Notes: a model not told the origin generated them from the letters alone. Positions 31,446-40,362 are shown, counted from the first letter of the stretch. The stretch is DNA of 64,000 bases from Buttiauxella sp. B2 (GCF_006376615.1 NZ_VEXQ01000002.1:124001-188000), one strand, 5' to 3'. Translations and numbers: made by a program.

Positions 31446-32031
31446 TTTTTAACCTTTGATTATAAATTATATATCAGATGTTAGTCTAAGTTTTTTGAAT
31501 TAAGAAAACATATAGGATCCAAACCATTTTGGCAGCGAACGCATTTTCGAGAATAGCGCATCTTTATACAGGAGGGAAGGGGGTTTAAAATATTTAATAT
31601 ATCAGATAATAAAAGTAGAATGTTCAATCTACTGTTATTTTCCAATCAATAAAATGTCGTAGAATATCTGCTTCTCGCTCAAATTTGCCCTAAGATCGTT
31701 CACTGATGGCTCCGTGCCAGGAGCGGACATTGCTTGCGTGAAATCCCTGCCGGCTCACAAACAAATAAACCTTTATAATGCTGTGTGTTTATTTACGCTG
31801 AGTAAATAGGTGGTTTGTTTTTTGCACAGATGCAACGCTGTTTTGTGTATATCAAATAACGGCATCGACCTTGCTTAATCAATATAAAAAGAAAGGATAT
31901 TTTAACTGGTTGATTTTAATGGATTAAAATATTGGTGGAATGATTGCATCAACAATAGCCCTGGAGCATATATAAATAGCACTGTAACTAAATTATAATT
32001 CTTTAACATCCGGTTGATATACGAGGTCAGA
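31446..32031. other. 586-base AT-rich gap without a gene
   Basis: The gap upstream of cat and of the molybdopterin-fold gene holds one dispersed repeat copy. No open frame with supporting features was found. Confidence 0.55.
31667..31735. repeat. Dispersed repeat copy, both ends recognisable
   Basis: CTGCTTCTCGCTCAAATTTG at the left and CGTGCCAGGAGCGGACATTG at the right, close to the copy at 30591-30657. Confidence 0.7.
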
Positions 32032-32526
32032 ATGCGGTTAATTGTCATGCTGTTAAGCTTTGCGCTCTCCACACAGGTATGGGCGGGTGAACTTTCCAGA
32101 CCTGCCGGTAAAATCCTTTTAACGCTGTCTGGTAATATCGAAAATACGAATGAAGGTGGAAACGCCGTTTTTGATCTCACCAGCCTTGAGAAACTAGGTA
32201 TGGTCAGCTTCCAGACCACTTCTCCCTGGTATGATGGCCGCACTACCTTTGCGGGTATTCCACTGCAAAAACTCATGGATTATGTCGGGGCGAAAGGTTC
32301 TGTTGTTAAGGTCACTGCGCTCAATGACTATACCACCGAAATCCCCCTCAGTGATTTTAAGAAATACAACGTTATCCTTGCTTTAAAAATTAACGGAGAA
32401 TATATGCGTATCCGTGATAAAGGCCCGTTGTTTGTTGTTTACCCCTACGACAGCATACCTGAGCTGAATAATCAGATTTATTATTCAAGGTCAGCCTGGC
32501 AGGTCAGCAGAATGAATATTGAGTAA
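32032..32526 (+). CDS. Secreted protein with oxidoreductase molybdopterin-binding fold
   Basis: A 164-residue exported protein: signal peptide MRLIVMLLSFALSTQVWA, then a single domain with LTLSGNIENTNEGG, FDLTSLEKLGMVSFQTTSPW, TFAGIPLQKLMDYVGAKG, VTALNDYTTEIPLSDFKKY and a late GPLFVVYPYD. This pattern is that of the sulfite-oxidase/YedY-like molybdopterin domain, but no conserved Cys ligand for molybdenum is present, so it may be a cofactor-free sensor. It ends 17 bases before a GGDEF-EAL gene and similar proteins are often encoded beside diguanylate-signalling genes. GAGG precedes the ATG at 32032. Confidence 0.75.
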   Translation: MRLIVMLLSFALSTQVWAGELSRPAGKILLTLSGNIENTNEGGNAVFDLTSLEKLGMVSFQTTSPWYDGRTTFAGIPLQKLMDYVGAKGSVVKVTALNDYTTEIPLSDFKKYNVILALKINGEYMRIRDKGPLFVVYPYDSIPELNNQIYYSRSAWQVSRMNIE

Positions 32527-32543
32527 GGGGTCAGAAGACCAAC

Positions 32544-34472
32544 ATGAATAGAATTCTGACTGGCATCATTTTTTTCCTTTTTATATCTACCGGGTATATG
32601 TCTTTCCTTGTGAATGAAAGACAACAAGAGCTACAGAAACTGACTCACTACGCCGCTTCGTGGTCTGCTGCACAGGTGGTATCAGAATATTACCGGTTCG
32701 AATCGTTGCTTGGTCTTTACACTATCGATGAGACGATGACGCTGGATGATGTGCGCATGCGTCTCGATATTATGCTCAGCCAGAGTGATTTAATGAAAGA
32801 AGGTGATCTGAGTAATTACATAGAAAGTAATAAAGCCCATCATGCACTGGCTCTACAGTTTGAAAAAACACTTGAGTATCTGGATATTCATCTTGAGAAA
32901 ATGAACCGCTCAGAACTCCAGGCATACCTGAAAAGAATGCACACGCTTGATGCACAACTGGGTCGTCTGTCGTCCGGCACTTTAGACAAGGATATCAACT
33001 CGATTAATGACGCCAACCTCAAAATTAAAACTCTGTACTATATTTACTCAGTGACGTCTGTATTGCTGATAATAATGAGTGCGATACTTGGTGTGCTGAT
33101 ATTTTATCAAAACAGAAATATTCTGAAGGCACATCTTCAGGTAAAGAGTCTTGCTGAAGCACTGCAGGAATCTAAAGAAAAACTGCAAGTCCAGAATGCA
33201 AAGTTGGAGTATGACGTCTACCATGACTCTCTGACAGAGATGAATAACCGCCATTTTTTCTGGGGGAATTTAAATGAAACCATCGAGATCGCAGTAAAAA
33301 GCAATAATTCTGTGACTTTGATGTTGTTTGATTTAGATCGATTCAAGGAGGTCAATGATACGTATGGTCATGATGTCGGTGATATGTTATTACGCCAGAT
33401 ATCACACCGTCTAATTTCGATGGGCCTGACTTCCGATACGCTTTATCGTTTAGGCGGGGATGAGTTTGCGTTTCTCTCGAGTGGCCTGACGGAGAGTAGT
33501 GCCGTTTCACGAGCCCAAAATATATGCGATGCTATCAACCAGCCCTACACTATTTATAACACGATCATCAATATAACCAGCAGTGTCGGCATTGTCATCT
33601 CAGACACTGAACGCCGCTCTGATTATCTCTATAAATTTGCCGATCTGGCCCTTTATGAAGCCAAAAATGAAGGCGCTGGTAAGATAAAAGTCTTCCGGCA
33701 ATGGATGTTAGATAAGCTGCAAGAAAGTCGAACCCTTGAGCATGATATGGCACTGGCGTTAGTGAATAAAGAATTCGTGGTTTACTATCAGCCTATTGTC
33801 GATTCTTTCAGCCGGGAGATTTACAGCTATGAAGCCCTTATTCGTTGGATACATCCTCTGAAGGGCCTCCTGTCGCCGGACAGCTTTATTCCTGTGGCTG
33901 AAAAAACAGGAATGATTAACGAGATGGGGAAATCGGTGCTTGAAATTGCCTGCCAGGAAGCCGCTTCCTGGGTGATTCCGGCTAAAATTTCAGTCAATGT
34001 CTCTCCTGTCCAGCTAAGCAGCAAAGCCTTTGCCGGAATAGTGCTGTCCATTCTGAACGAGACGGGACTTCCCGCTGAGCGTCTTGAACTGGAAGTGACT
34101 GAATCCTCTCTCTTTACTGAGAGCAATACGCCGATGAATACGCTTAACAGGCTGCGGGCTCTGGGGGTGAAAATCTCCATCGATGATTTTGGTACCGGTT
34201 ATTCTTCTCTTTCGCGCCTCAGCAGGCTTACCTTCGATAAAATCAAAATAGACAAGTCCTTTGTGCATTCGATATCGACACAGGAAGACGCCCTTAATAT
34301 CATCAGGCTCATCACCGGCATGGCGAAATCCCTCAATATGAAGGCCGTTGCGGAAGGTGTTGAAACGGAGGAGCAACTGGAAAGCCTTCAGGTGCTGGGC
34401 TGCGATTTCACACAAGGCTATCTGTTTGGTAAACCTCAGCCTTATATAGATGGGAAAATCAGAAACGGTTAA
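32544..34472 (+). CDS. Membrane GGDEF-EAL protein (cyclic di-GMP turnover)
   Basis: A 642-residue protein: membrane helix 1 (about 5-23), a periplasmic helical sensor (about 25-165), helix 2 (about 166-188), GGDEF domain with GGDEF at 304-308, and EAL domain with EAL at 430-432. The cyclase site is intact; the allosteric RxxD I-site position reads LTSD, so product inhibition is probably absent. Phosphodiesterase residues also look intact (NVSPVQL, ELEVTES, DDFGTGYSSL, KIDKSFV, AEGVET). Either activity is possible. The upstream secreted protein probably binds or modulates its periplasmic sensor. Confidence 0.92.
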   Translation: MNRILTGIIFFLFISTGYMSFLVNERQQELQKLTHYAASWSAAQVVSEYYRFESLLGLYTIDETMTLDDVRMRLDIMLSQSDLMKEGDLSNYIESNKAHHALALQFEKTLEYLDIHLEKMNRSELQAYLKRMHTLDAQLGRLSSGTLDKDINSINDANLKIKTLYYIYSVTSVLLIIMSAILGVLIFYQNRNILKAHLQVKSLAEALQESKEKLQVQNAKLEYDVYHDSLTEMNNRHFFWGNLNETIEIAVKSNNSVTLMLFDLDRFKEVNDTYGHDVGDMLLRQISHRLISMGLTSDTLYRLGGDEFAFLSSGLTESSAVSRAQNICDAINQPYTIYNTIINITSSVGIVISDTERRSDYLYKFADLALYEAKNEGAGKIKVFRQWMLDKLQESRTLEHDMALALVNKEFVVYYQPIVDSFSREIYSYEALIRWIHPLKGLLSPDSFIPVAEKTGMINEMGKSVLEIACQEAASWVIPAKISVNVSPVQLSSKAFAGIVLSILNETGLPAERLELEVTESSLFTESNTPMNTLNRLRALGVKISIDDFGTGYSSLSRLSRLTFDKIKIDKSFVHSISTQEDALNIIRLITGMAKSLNMKAVAEGVETEEQLESLQVLGCDFTQGYLFGKPQPYIDGKIRNG

Positions 34473-34479
34473 ATGGAAA

Positions 34480-34593
34480 ATGTTCTTCCTGCCAGGCAAT
34501 CAGGAGCAGGATTTACTCGCCACAACCCACACCGTGTGCCCCTGCAGCAACGGGCTGCATGGCAATGCCGTCGTCGAACTGGTTCTGCTCTGA
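34480..34593 (+). pseudogene. C-terminal remnant of an OsmC/Ohr-family gene
   Basis: The frame to the TGA at 34591-34593 encodes LPGNQEQDLLATTHTVCPCS then NGLHGNAVVELVLL. This is the C-terminal signature of Ohr/OsmC peroxiredoxins (AHxVCPYSNA-x-x-GN), including the second active-site cysteine. The rest of the gene, about 100 codons, is missing: the GGDEF-EAL gene ends eight bases upstream. It stops 10 bases before the peroxidase gene, suggesting a former ohr-peroxidase operon cut by insertion or deletion. Confidence 0.6.
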
Positions 34594-34603
34594 GGATTCC
34601 GAC

Positions 34604-35098
34604 ATGACCACCTTTCATCAACTTGCTGCAACCAGCCTGCGTGGCCAGCTCATCTCGATGGCCGACTACGCTGGCAAGCTAGTTTTGGTGGTTAATACCG
34701 CCAGCCATTGTAGCTTCACGCCTCAATACGCAGGCCTTGAAACGCTCTACAAGAAGTACGCCGCCCAGGGGCTGGTGGTGCTTGGTTTCCCCTGCAACCA
34801 GTTCGGTAAGCAGGAACCCGGCAGCGCCGATGAAATCGCGCGAACCTGTCACATCAACTACGGTGTGAGCTTCCCGATGTTCGAAAAAGTGGAGGTCAAC
34901 GGCGCTGCAACGCACCCGGTGTTTCATTATCTGAAAGACGAATTGCCCGGCGTGCTGGGTGGGCGGATCAAGTGGAACTTCACTAAGTTCCTGATCGGAC
35001 GCGACGGCAAACCGCTCAAGCGTTTTGCACCGATCTCCACCCCGGAGAAAATGGAAGCCGTAATCCTTGCTGCACTTGAAATCGAAGTGTCCCTGTAA
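34604..35098 (+). CDS. Glutathione peroxidase family protein (thioredoxin-type)
   Basis: A 164-residue peroxidase. The peroxidatic Cys36 lies in ASHCSFTPQYAGL, with partners Gln70 and Trp124 (KWNFTKFL); Cys82 in RTCHINYGVSFP is the expected resolving cysteine of non-seleno, thioredoxin-dependent members such as BtuE. Serine replaces the usual glycine after the peroxidatic Cys. The ATG at 34604 has a TGAGGA site; an upstream in-frame ATG at 34559 lies within the ohr remnant. Likely role: reduction of organic or hydrogen peroxides. Confidence 0.87.
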   Translation: MTTFHQLAATSLRGQLISMADYAGKLVLVVNTASHCSFTPQYAGLETLYKKYAAQGLVVLGFPCNQFGKQEPGSADEIARTCHINYGVSFPMFEKVEVNGAATHPVFHYLKDELPGVLGGRIKWNFTKFLIGRDGKPLKRFAPISTPEKMEAVILAALEIEVSL

Positions 35099-35160
35099 TT
35101 CGAACCATTCACTTTTAGAGATCTTCCGACAAACTGACTATATCTATGCGAGGTTAACTT

Positions 35161-35228
35161 CCGCATCTCGCTCATAGCAGACTTGTTGTGTCTTAAGCTT
35201 GGCTGCTACGTGTCAAAAGCGAACATTT
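35161..35228. repeat. Degenerate dispersed repeat copy
   Basis: CGCATCTCGCTCATAGCAGAC at the left and ACGTGTCAAAAGCGAACATT at the right match the two ends of the copies at 30.6 and 31.7 kb with several changes. Confidence 0.5.
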
Positions 35229-35368
35229 CACACCTTTGTTTAGATGGTCAGAATCAGTAGTTTGAAAAAGCGGGTGGTTACACTGAATACATTCTGTTAC
35301 CTATCTTTTCAGAACTACATTCTTGGTGGTATCCTGACATTCATCACAACACCAGGAAGAAAATAAAA

Positions 35369-35548
35369 ATGACCAAAGAAGAAAAAGTGATGTTTTTAAT
35401 GCGGTTAGCGGTTGAGACACATAACGCCTATAGGTCTGCTCAAATAACCACAAGTCAAGCATTCACAGTAGCAACCAATCCAACGAAGATGATTGACGAA
35501 TTCTATTCTCGCTATGAAGAATTTTTTGACGAGAAGCTAAAGGAATAG
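35369..35548 (+). CDS. Small hypothetical protein (59 residues)
   Basis: Begins MTKEEKVMFLMRLAVETHNA and ends in an acidic helix (YEEFFDEKLKE). An AGGAAG ribosome site precedes the ATG with good spacing, and codon use is normal. The size and context beside a prophage repressor remnant suggest a phage-type accessory gene, but no family is recognised. Confidence 0.5.
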   Translation: MTKEEKVMFLMRLAVETHNAYRSAQITTSQAFTVATNPTKMIDEFYSRYEEFFDEKLKE

Positions 35549-35861
35549 AACTTCATCTTCTGGCAGTGATTTACTAATTAAATCCATACCCAGAATATTA
35601 TTCGTAGTGGGCTGAACGTTACGAGCGGGCAGCTCACTTCATAATACTGTCAAAATCTTAAAAATTTATAATAAAAATAATAGGTTGTTTTTTTATTTCT
35701 ACCTTGGATATATCTACTCATCTTGAAAACCACCCCATCTTCATACGCTTGAGGTGGCTACTTCGTGGGTGCCCTGCCTGTTCGCTTTCGATGTACAAAA
35801 GATAAAATGAAATTGCGAATTACACAGGTATTAAAATTCACGTAGCGCAATATTCAGGGCG
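35549..35861. other. Gap without gene
   Basis: About 310 AT-rich bases. A short inverted pair (CCACC ... GGTGG at about 35730-35757) is present; nothing coding was found. Confidence 0.5.
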
Positions 35862-35885
35862 AAAAAAACCGCCATTACGGTGGTT
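35862..35885 (-). terminator. Rho-independent terminator after the repressor remnant
   Basis: AACCACC pairs with GGCGGTT (minus-strand reading, G-U allowed) around GTAAT, followed by seven T residues, 17 bases after the repressor stop. Confidence 0.8.
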
Positions 35886-35902
35886 GATTTTAAGATGGGG
35901 GA

Positions 35903-36165
35903 TCACACGTGTTGTTTGAAAGATTGGGATTGGCTAATCATCACCTTCCCATAAACATAAAATCTATGCTCATTAGACTTGTCTGGTTCCCATTCTCTGT
36001 ATTTTGGATTATCAGAAATCACCAGTAGCTGGTCTGGTACTATATGCAATCGTTTCAGATAAATTTTGTTATCGTATCCAAATACATAAATACCATCACC
36101 ATCGAATTGAGTAACAGATATATCAACACATATGAGGTCACCTGGTTCGATGGTTTCTGCTACGC
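35903..36165 (-). pseudogene. C-terminal half of a prophage CI-like repressor (S24 peptidase domain)
   Basis: The minus-strand frame ending at TGA 35903-35905 reads [19 protein letters not shown], then DGDGIYVFGYDNKIYLKRL and a YVYGKVMIS tail. This is the LexA/CI-type self-cleaving domain, with Ser of the GNS motif as the nucleophile; the catalytic Lys would be in YLKRL. The N-terminal DNA-binding half is absent: similarity ends where IS3-type sequence begins. The terminator downstream is intact. Confidence 0.75.
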
Positions 36166-36673
<508 letters not shown>

Positions 36674-36704
36674 TGGATAACGCCCGATTTCCTACCCCAA
36701 AGAT

Positions 36705-36732
36705 AAGCAAGGGCGCCTTAGCTTCCTTGCTT
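36705..36732 (-). terminator. Hairpin after the small exported protein gene
   Basis: AAGCAAGG and CCTTGCTT form an 8-bp stem with a 12-base loop, 27 bases after the stop; the following U tract is short. Confidence 0.5.
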
Positions 36733-36758
36733 AATCTCACTGTTCTGCAGGGTTGCGG

Positions 36759-36938
36759 TTAGCGCTTAACGTCGCGAGCGTCCTGACGGCAATCTGCATT
36801 ACCGACAAGCCCGTCACGACATTCTTGTCTGACGTCACGGGCATCCTGGCGTTCCTCACCTTGGTTGGTTGCCGCATGTGCAGGAACAAGGGTCATCAAG
36901 GTGGTGGCGGCCAGCAACGTCAATGCAAACTTCTTCAT
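36759..36938 (-). CDS. Small exported protein rich in RQDARD repeats
   Basis: A 59-residue protein with a clear signal peptide (MKKFALTLLAATTLMTLVPAHA) and a charged mature part in which RQDARDV occurs twice, plus two cysteines ten residues apart (QEC, ADC) that could form a disulfide. GAGG precedes the ATG. Small periplasmic proteins with such Arg/Asp repeats occur in enterobacteria; their role is unknown to me. Confidence 0.7.
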   Translation of the reverse strand: MKKFALTLLAATTLMTLVPAHAATNQGEERQDARDVRQECRDGLVGNADCRQDARDVKR

Positions 36939-37526
36939 AGTAAATCCTCAGAAAACATAAATGAGCCATCATGGCGGCGTGATTATACTTGGCTGTATTT
37001 CTTAATCACTTAAGCTATGGTAACCATCCGTTTCCAGTACGTATAAGGCTTTGGTTCGTGATCATCTTCTTGATAAAGCATGGACGATTATCCTTCCTTT
37101 CTGCCCGACCAGCCTCTGGTAGACTCCTTTTAGGCGGTATTGGTGTGCAACCCCAGGATGACAACCTGCAAACATACGAACCAGGAAGCATCAACCTGTC
37201 ATTGAGTGGGTTTTGTCTTATCTGGGCACTAATCCGAACATTGCTCAATTTATCAATGTGGTATCAAACATTGGTGGTTAATCGAAGGGTTGGCCGAATT
37301 GAGTTAATGCCCATATGGCCAGAAGGTAGGTGCTTATCAGCCCTTGAAGTCCAGATATTGGCCGTTCCCAGCCCATGATCTTACCCAGAAATGTTGATAG
37401 CCTTCGTTAAGTTGTGCTGTTTCACGCTGCCAATACATATTAAGTTTTATTAAATAATGATATGTGAAAATTTACTATGGGCATTATGCAAACTGCCAGT
37501 TAGTATTCTCTCTACCAGCTGAGGCA
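36939..37526. other. About 590 bases without a supported gene
   Basis: Open frames at 36989-37378 and 37015-37248 have no ribosome site or family resemblance and contain skewed composition. I see no clear repeat or RNA gene before the candidate small RNA promoter at 37527. Confidence 0.5.
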
Positions 37527-37610
37527 TATAATAATATCAGTATGGTTTTTGTCTGTACCTGTGTCCTGTGTACAGATATTCCGCCCCCTAATGGAAGGCG
37601 GTTTTTTTTT
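37527..37610 (+). ncRNA. Candidate small RNA with -10 box and terminator
   Basis: A consensus TATAAT at 37527-37532 is followed, from about 37539, by roughly 70 bases folding into two hairpins: TCTGTAC/GTACAGA (37552-37576) and CCGCC/GGCGG (37581-37601), the latter with nine T residues. No open frame lies between. The layout is that of an independent small RNA or a leader ending before the decayed tRNA; the -35 is weak. I do not recognise a known enterobacterial small RNA. Confidence 0.4.
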
Positions 37611-37686
37611 GCCTTTTAGTTCTGTTGGTTAGAGTGCGTAGCACTTAATCGCCCGGTCGCGGGTTCAAGTTCAGCAAGGGCCACCA
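37610..37686 (+). pseudogene. Decayed tRNA-Ile2 (CAU)-like gene
   Basis: The sequence aligns along its length with enterobacterial tRNA-Ile2: TTGGTTAGAG in the D arm, TAATCGC and GGTCGC after the anticodon arm, GGTTCAAGT in the T arm and GGGCCACCA at the end. Six of seven acceptor pairs can form. The anticodon loop is altered (no clean CAT) and T- and anticodon-stem pairs are broken, so it is probably not functional. Confidence 0.6.
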
Positions 37687-37689
37687 ATT

Positions 37690-37748
37690 TGCAATTATCT
37701 CAGCCGTCCAGGCTGATGATGCAAGTTCGATTCCCGCCGATCGCTCCA
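37690..37748 (+). pseudogene. 5'-truncated tRNA-Gly (UCC)-like gene
   Basis: TATCTCAGCC, a loop with TCC, GGCTGATGATGC, GTTCGATTCCCGC and CGCTCCA follow the E. coli glyT-type tRNA from the end of the D arm to the CCA. The acceptor 5' strand and most of the D arm are missing. It starts three bases after the decayed tRNA-Ile, so the two were a tandem cluster, as in some lambdoid phages. Confidence 0.6.
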
Positions 37749-38003
37749 GAAAAATGCTTTTCAATCTGCAAGACGGGATTACCCACAGCGACTAAAAGCG
37801 CAGTCGCACATATACCGGTGGATTCACAGAATAGCACTTTCGAATCTGTCGTCCGGAAACCTCCAGCGTTCTTCCGGATGTATATTGTTTTTTGGCAGAG
37901 AAAATTCTTGAATATTTCCCTGGGCTGATGATTTCATTATTTAATCAGTAAAGTTTGATTAAATAACATGTGAATCTATTTTTCCATTTGAAGGCGGAAG
38001 ATA

Positions 38004-38357
38004 ATGAACAAAGTGAAGGTAATCACCTTCGGGTGTTTTGCGATTGCGGTCATAGTTGGTTTTATATTTTGTATCAGTATATACCCTATGCCTTTGTGGG
38101 TAACCAAAGCTTAGAAAAAGTTCGGGTCTCATGTTTTTTATTCATACGGGCCTTCGCGATGTGTGAACGCAAAGAATAAAAATTCTGAGTGGGAAGTTAC
38201 ATGTGATGCAAAAATAGCAAACGAAGTTTCAAATACATCTTATCCAGTGATGAAAACGAACCACTAGGCTATTATCTCACGGCGATAAGTAGAGATGCGA
38301 AAGAGAGTTATAATTTTTATTTAATTTCATATTTTGATATTGGAACAAACTTAAAAT
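38004..38357 (+). pseudogene. Probable decayed small membrane or phage gene
   Basis: A ribosome-site-led ATG at 38004 encodes MNKVKVITFGCFAIAVIVGF, a good membrane helix, stopping after 36 codons. Further on, frames shifted relative to each other encode WEVTCDAKIANEVSNTSYP and EPLGYYLTAISRDAKESYNF, ending at about 38357. The pieces look like one gene broken by frameshifts, but no family is recognised and the N-terminal peptide could also be a separate small gene. Confidence 0.3.
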
Positions 38358-38550
38358 AACTTGCATTCAAAAAATGTTCCCCCGTTTCTTTATTCTATCG
38401 AATGTATACTTGAACCTGCAGTTAGGGGGGTACGGCATTGTAATTATTCAAATCACAATAATTCTCAAAGAGTCACCAGGAACGTCCCGGGCCATTACCA
38501 GTAACCTGTAAAACTTCTCCCGTCGGATAATAGCCGGTGACTTTTTGCGT

Positions 38551-38982
38551 TTAAGCAGTTCGAGAAATAGATACGGAAACTTCGTATCCCAAGAGATACA
38601 AGGCTTGCTCAAGTGTTTCGACTTTTGACGCATGATTAACATCAAGAAGGCGGTCAATCTGCGGCCCTTTCTGATTGAGCTTGCGTGCCAGGTCAGCTTT
38701 GCGAGTACCGGTGTTAATCATGGCATTATGCAAGGCCGCTTTCAGGCATGTCAGCACAGGTAGGTGAATAACAATATCATCTGCCATGGCAACTGACGGT
38801 TCAGGTACTGGAACCCTTGAATCAACCAGGTCGCCAATCATAACTGTCAATGCATCTCTTGCTTCAAGCTCGATATCGTCCTCAGTAAAAGCGACTGAGT
38901 GCAGATTATTGAAGTCGCGAAAGCTAATTTCGTACTGTTCGGTATCTTTATCGAAAGATACTGTTGCTGGATATTTAAACAT
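38551..38982 (-). CDS. hicB: HicB-family antitoxin
   Basis: A 143-residue antitoxin with an N-terminal partially degraded RNase H-like HicB domain (YPATVSFDKDTEQYEISFRDFNNLHS then AFTEDDIELEARDAL) and a C-terminal helix-turn-helix (RKADLARKLNQKGPQIDRLLD). HicB neutralises the HicA mRNA interferase and represses the operon. The gene looks intact, but the hicA gene just upstream is broken, leaving an orphan antitoxin. Confidence 0.85.
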   Translation of the reverse strand: MFKYPATVSFDKDTEQYEISFRDFNNLHSVAFTEDDIELEARDALTVMIGDLVDSRVPVPEPSVAMADDIVIHLPVLTCLKAALHNAMINTGTRKADLARKLNQKGPQIDRLLDVNHASKVETLEQALYLLGYEVSVSISRTA

Positions 38983-39043
38983 TACCTACCTCTTTCCAGT
39001 TTCGGTCTCAATGACCAGATTCAGTGTCGAAAAGGTTGGGGCC

Positions 39044-39225
39044 TTAAAGCCTCATATCCTTGATTATCGGTTTTTTGTTCCTTCGGGTATCTCCTTTGAG
39101 CTTTGGAAAGGGAATATTGACCTCCTTCAGTAGATTGTTGCTTTCCAGTGACTATCACCGCCTTTTGCATTTTCAAACATGACTCCTTGGGACTTTAACC
39201 AGCAAAGGAACTCATTGTGCTTCAC
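39044..39225 (-). pseudogene. hicA: hicA toxin gene with an in-frame stop and a frameshift
   Basis: From a GTG at 39225 the frame reads VKHNEFLCWLKSQGVMFENA then KGGDSHWKATIY, with the catalytic His region GGDSHW of HicA, then meets TGA at 39127-39129. After it the same frame continues RRSIFPFQSSKEIPEGTK, the usual HicA C-terminal half. A one-base loss near 39066 then breaks the last residues (IIKDMRL is in the next frame, ending at 39044). Two separate lesions show the toxin is inactivated. Confidence 0.75.
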
Positions 39226-39558
39226 TGAACCGCCATGTTCGTTGATTATGTGATCATAGTAACAAATAAGATTCATAATGAATCATAAATGTTGTATTTT
39301 ATTGCCGTCATTTGCGCTTATCCAATCAGCTAGCCATTAATCTCTAATCGCATTGGATATGGCGATTCCCCAACTACACAGCTAGCACCTGCTTTCATAG
39401 CGAGGTGAGAGATACGTGTATGCCTAACAAAGACCCTGGCTCATTTGTGCTGCTCGTATGGGCTCTCATATCCTAAGTGGATTTGCGGGAGTTGGCCGCC
39501 AATTCCTCTGCTACACTTTGGTTTTATTACTATTTGTTATGGCTGAGGAGTAACAAAA
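39226..39558. other. 333-base gap upstream of hicAB
   Basis: Apart from the palindrome at 39270-39284 nothing was recognised; no gene. Confidence 0.5.
39270..39284. promoter_or_regulatory. Perfect palindrome, likely HicB operator
   Basis: GATTCAT-A-ATGAATC is a perfect 15-bp palindrome 45 bases upstream of the hicA start, where HicB autoregulation would act. Confidence 0.5.
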
Positions 39559-40083
39559 ATGGCGATATCATCTAATGACTCCGTGAGTAAAATAACGGGG
39601 CGGGACCACTTACGTTTCCATCATCTTCATCAGCATTTATCACCTACCTTCGGCGAAAGTTGGTTCGCATTAAAAGCTGAAGCGTTTGCGCGTTTTTTTG
39701 GCACACCATTTTTTCTCGGCGCTCAAACACTGATAGTCCTGGTGTGGGTCGTCGTCAATATTACGGGAGTGAGTCATTTTGACCTCTATCCGTTTATCTT
39801 ATTGAACCTGGCCTTTAGTCTCCAGGCTGCCTATGCGGCACCACTCATACTACTGGCACAGACACGCCAAGCGGAAAGGGATAAAGCGCATGCAGAAGCT
39901 GATGCTATGCACCGAGAGGATTTAGCTCAAGCTAATGAGAAACGCTTAAAATTTGCAGCCGAACAAACTGAACAAATGATCAAACTAATAGAAATGAATA
40001 CAGAGCTGACTAACGTGACGAAGCAGTTGACCGAGCGCATCGAAACGATAACGGAACAGTTGCATCAACATTTAGTTAAGTAA
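39559..40083 (+). CDS. DUF1003 membrane protein
   Basis: A 174-residue protein with two membrane helices (FFLGAQTLIVLVWVVVNI; FILLNLAFSLQAAYAAPLILL) containing the DUF1003 signature FDLYPFILLNL and LAQTRQAERDK, followed by a long charged coiled coil with heptad-like repeats (NTELTNVTKQLTERIETITE). An AGGAG site precedes the ATG. Function unknown. It ends about 160 bases before a tRNA gene. Confidence 0.85.
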   Translation: MAISSNDSVSKITGRDHLRFHHLHQHLSPTFGESWFALKAEAFARFFGTPFFLGAQTLIVLVWVVVNITGVSHFDLYPFILLNLAFSLQAAYAAPLILLAQTRQAERDKAHAEADAMHREDLAQANEKRLKFAAEQTEQMIKLIEMNTELTNVTKQLTERIETITEQLHQHLVK

Positions 40084-40207
40084 GAAAGTTAGAGGTGTGG
40101 CGGGGTAACGTGCGAGTCAAATTTTAAGCAATATTGTGATTATTTCTTCGTGACTGGTTGATTTAATATCAATAAGTTGAATTTTTGAGCGAACGATTCG
40201 CAAGGGT

Positions 40208-40236
40208 TTGCATCGCGAATCACCTTTGTGTAGGAT
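40208..40236 (+). promoter_or_regulatory. Putative promoter of tRNA-Thr
   Basis: TTGCAT at 40208-40213 and TAGGAT at 40231-40236, 17 bp apart, end 9 bases before the tRNA. Confidence 0.5.
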
Positions 40237-40245
40237 GCATCTCAC

Positions 40246-40321
<76 letters not shown>

Positions 40322-40335
40322 TTATTTAAAAAATC

Positions 40336-40362
40336 AAGCCACCCATTGGGTGGCTTTTTTTT
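40336..40362 (+). terminator. Rho-independent terminator after tRNA-Thr
   Basis: AGCCACCC and GGGTGGCT pair around ATT, followed by eight T residues. Confidence 0.93.

Noticed and set aside
36989..37378. Open frame of 129 codons in the accessory region
   Set aside because: No ribosome site, no family resemblance and no supporting context.
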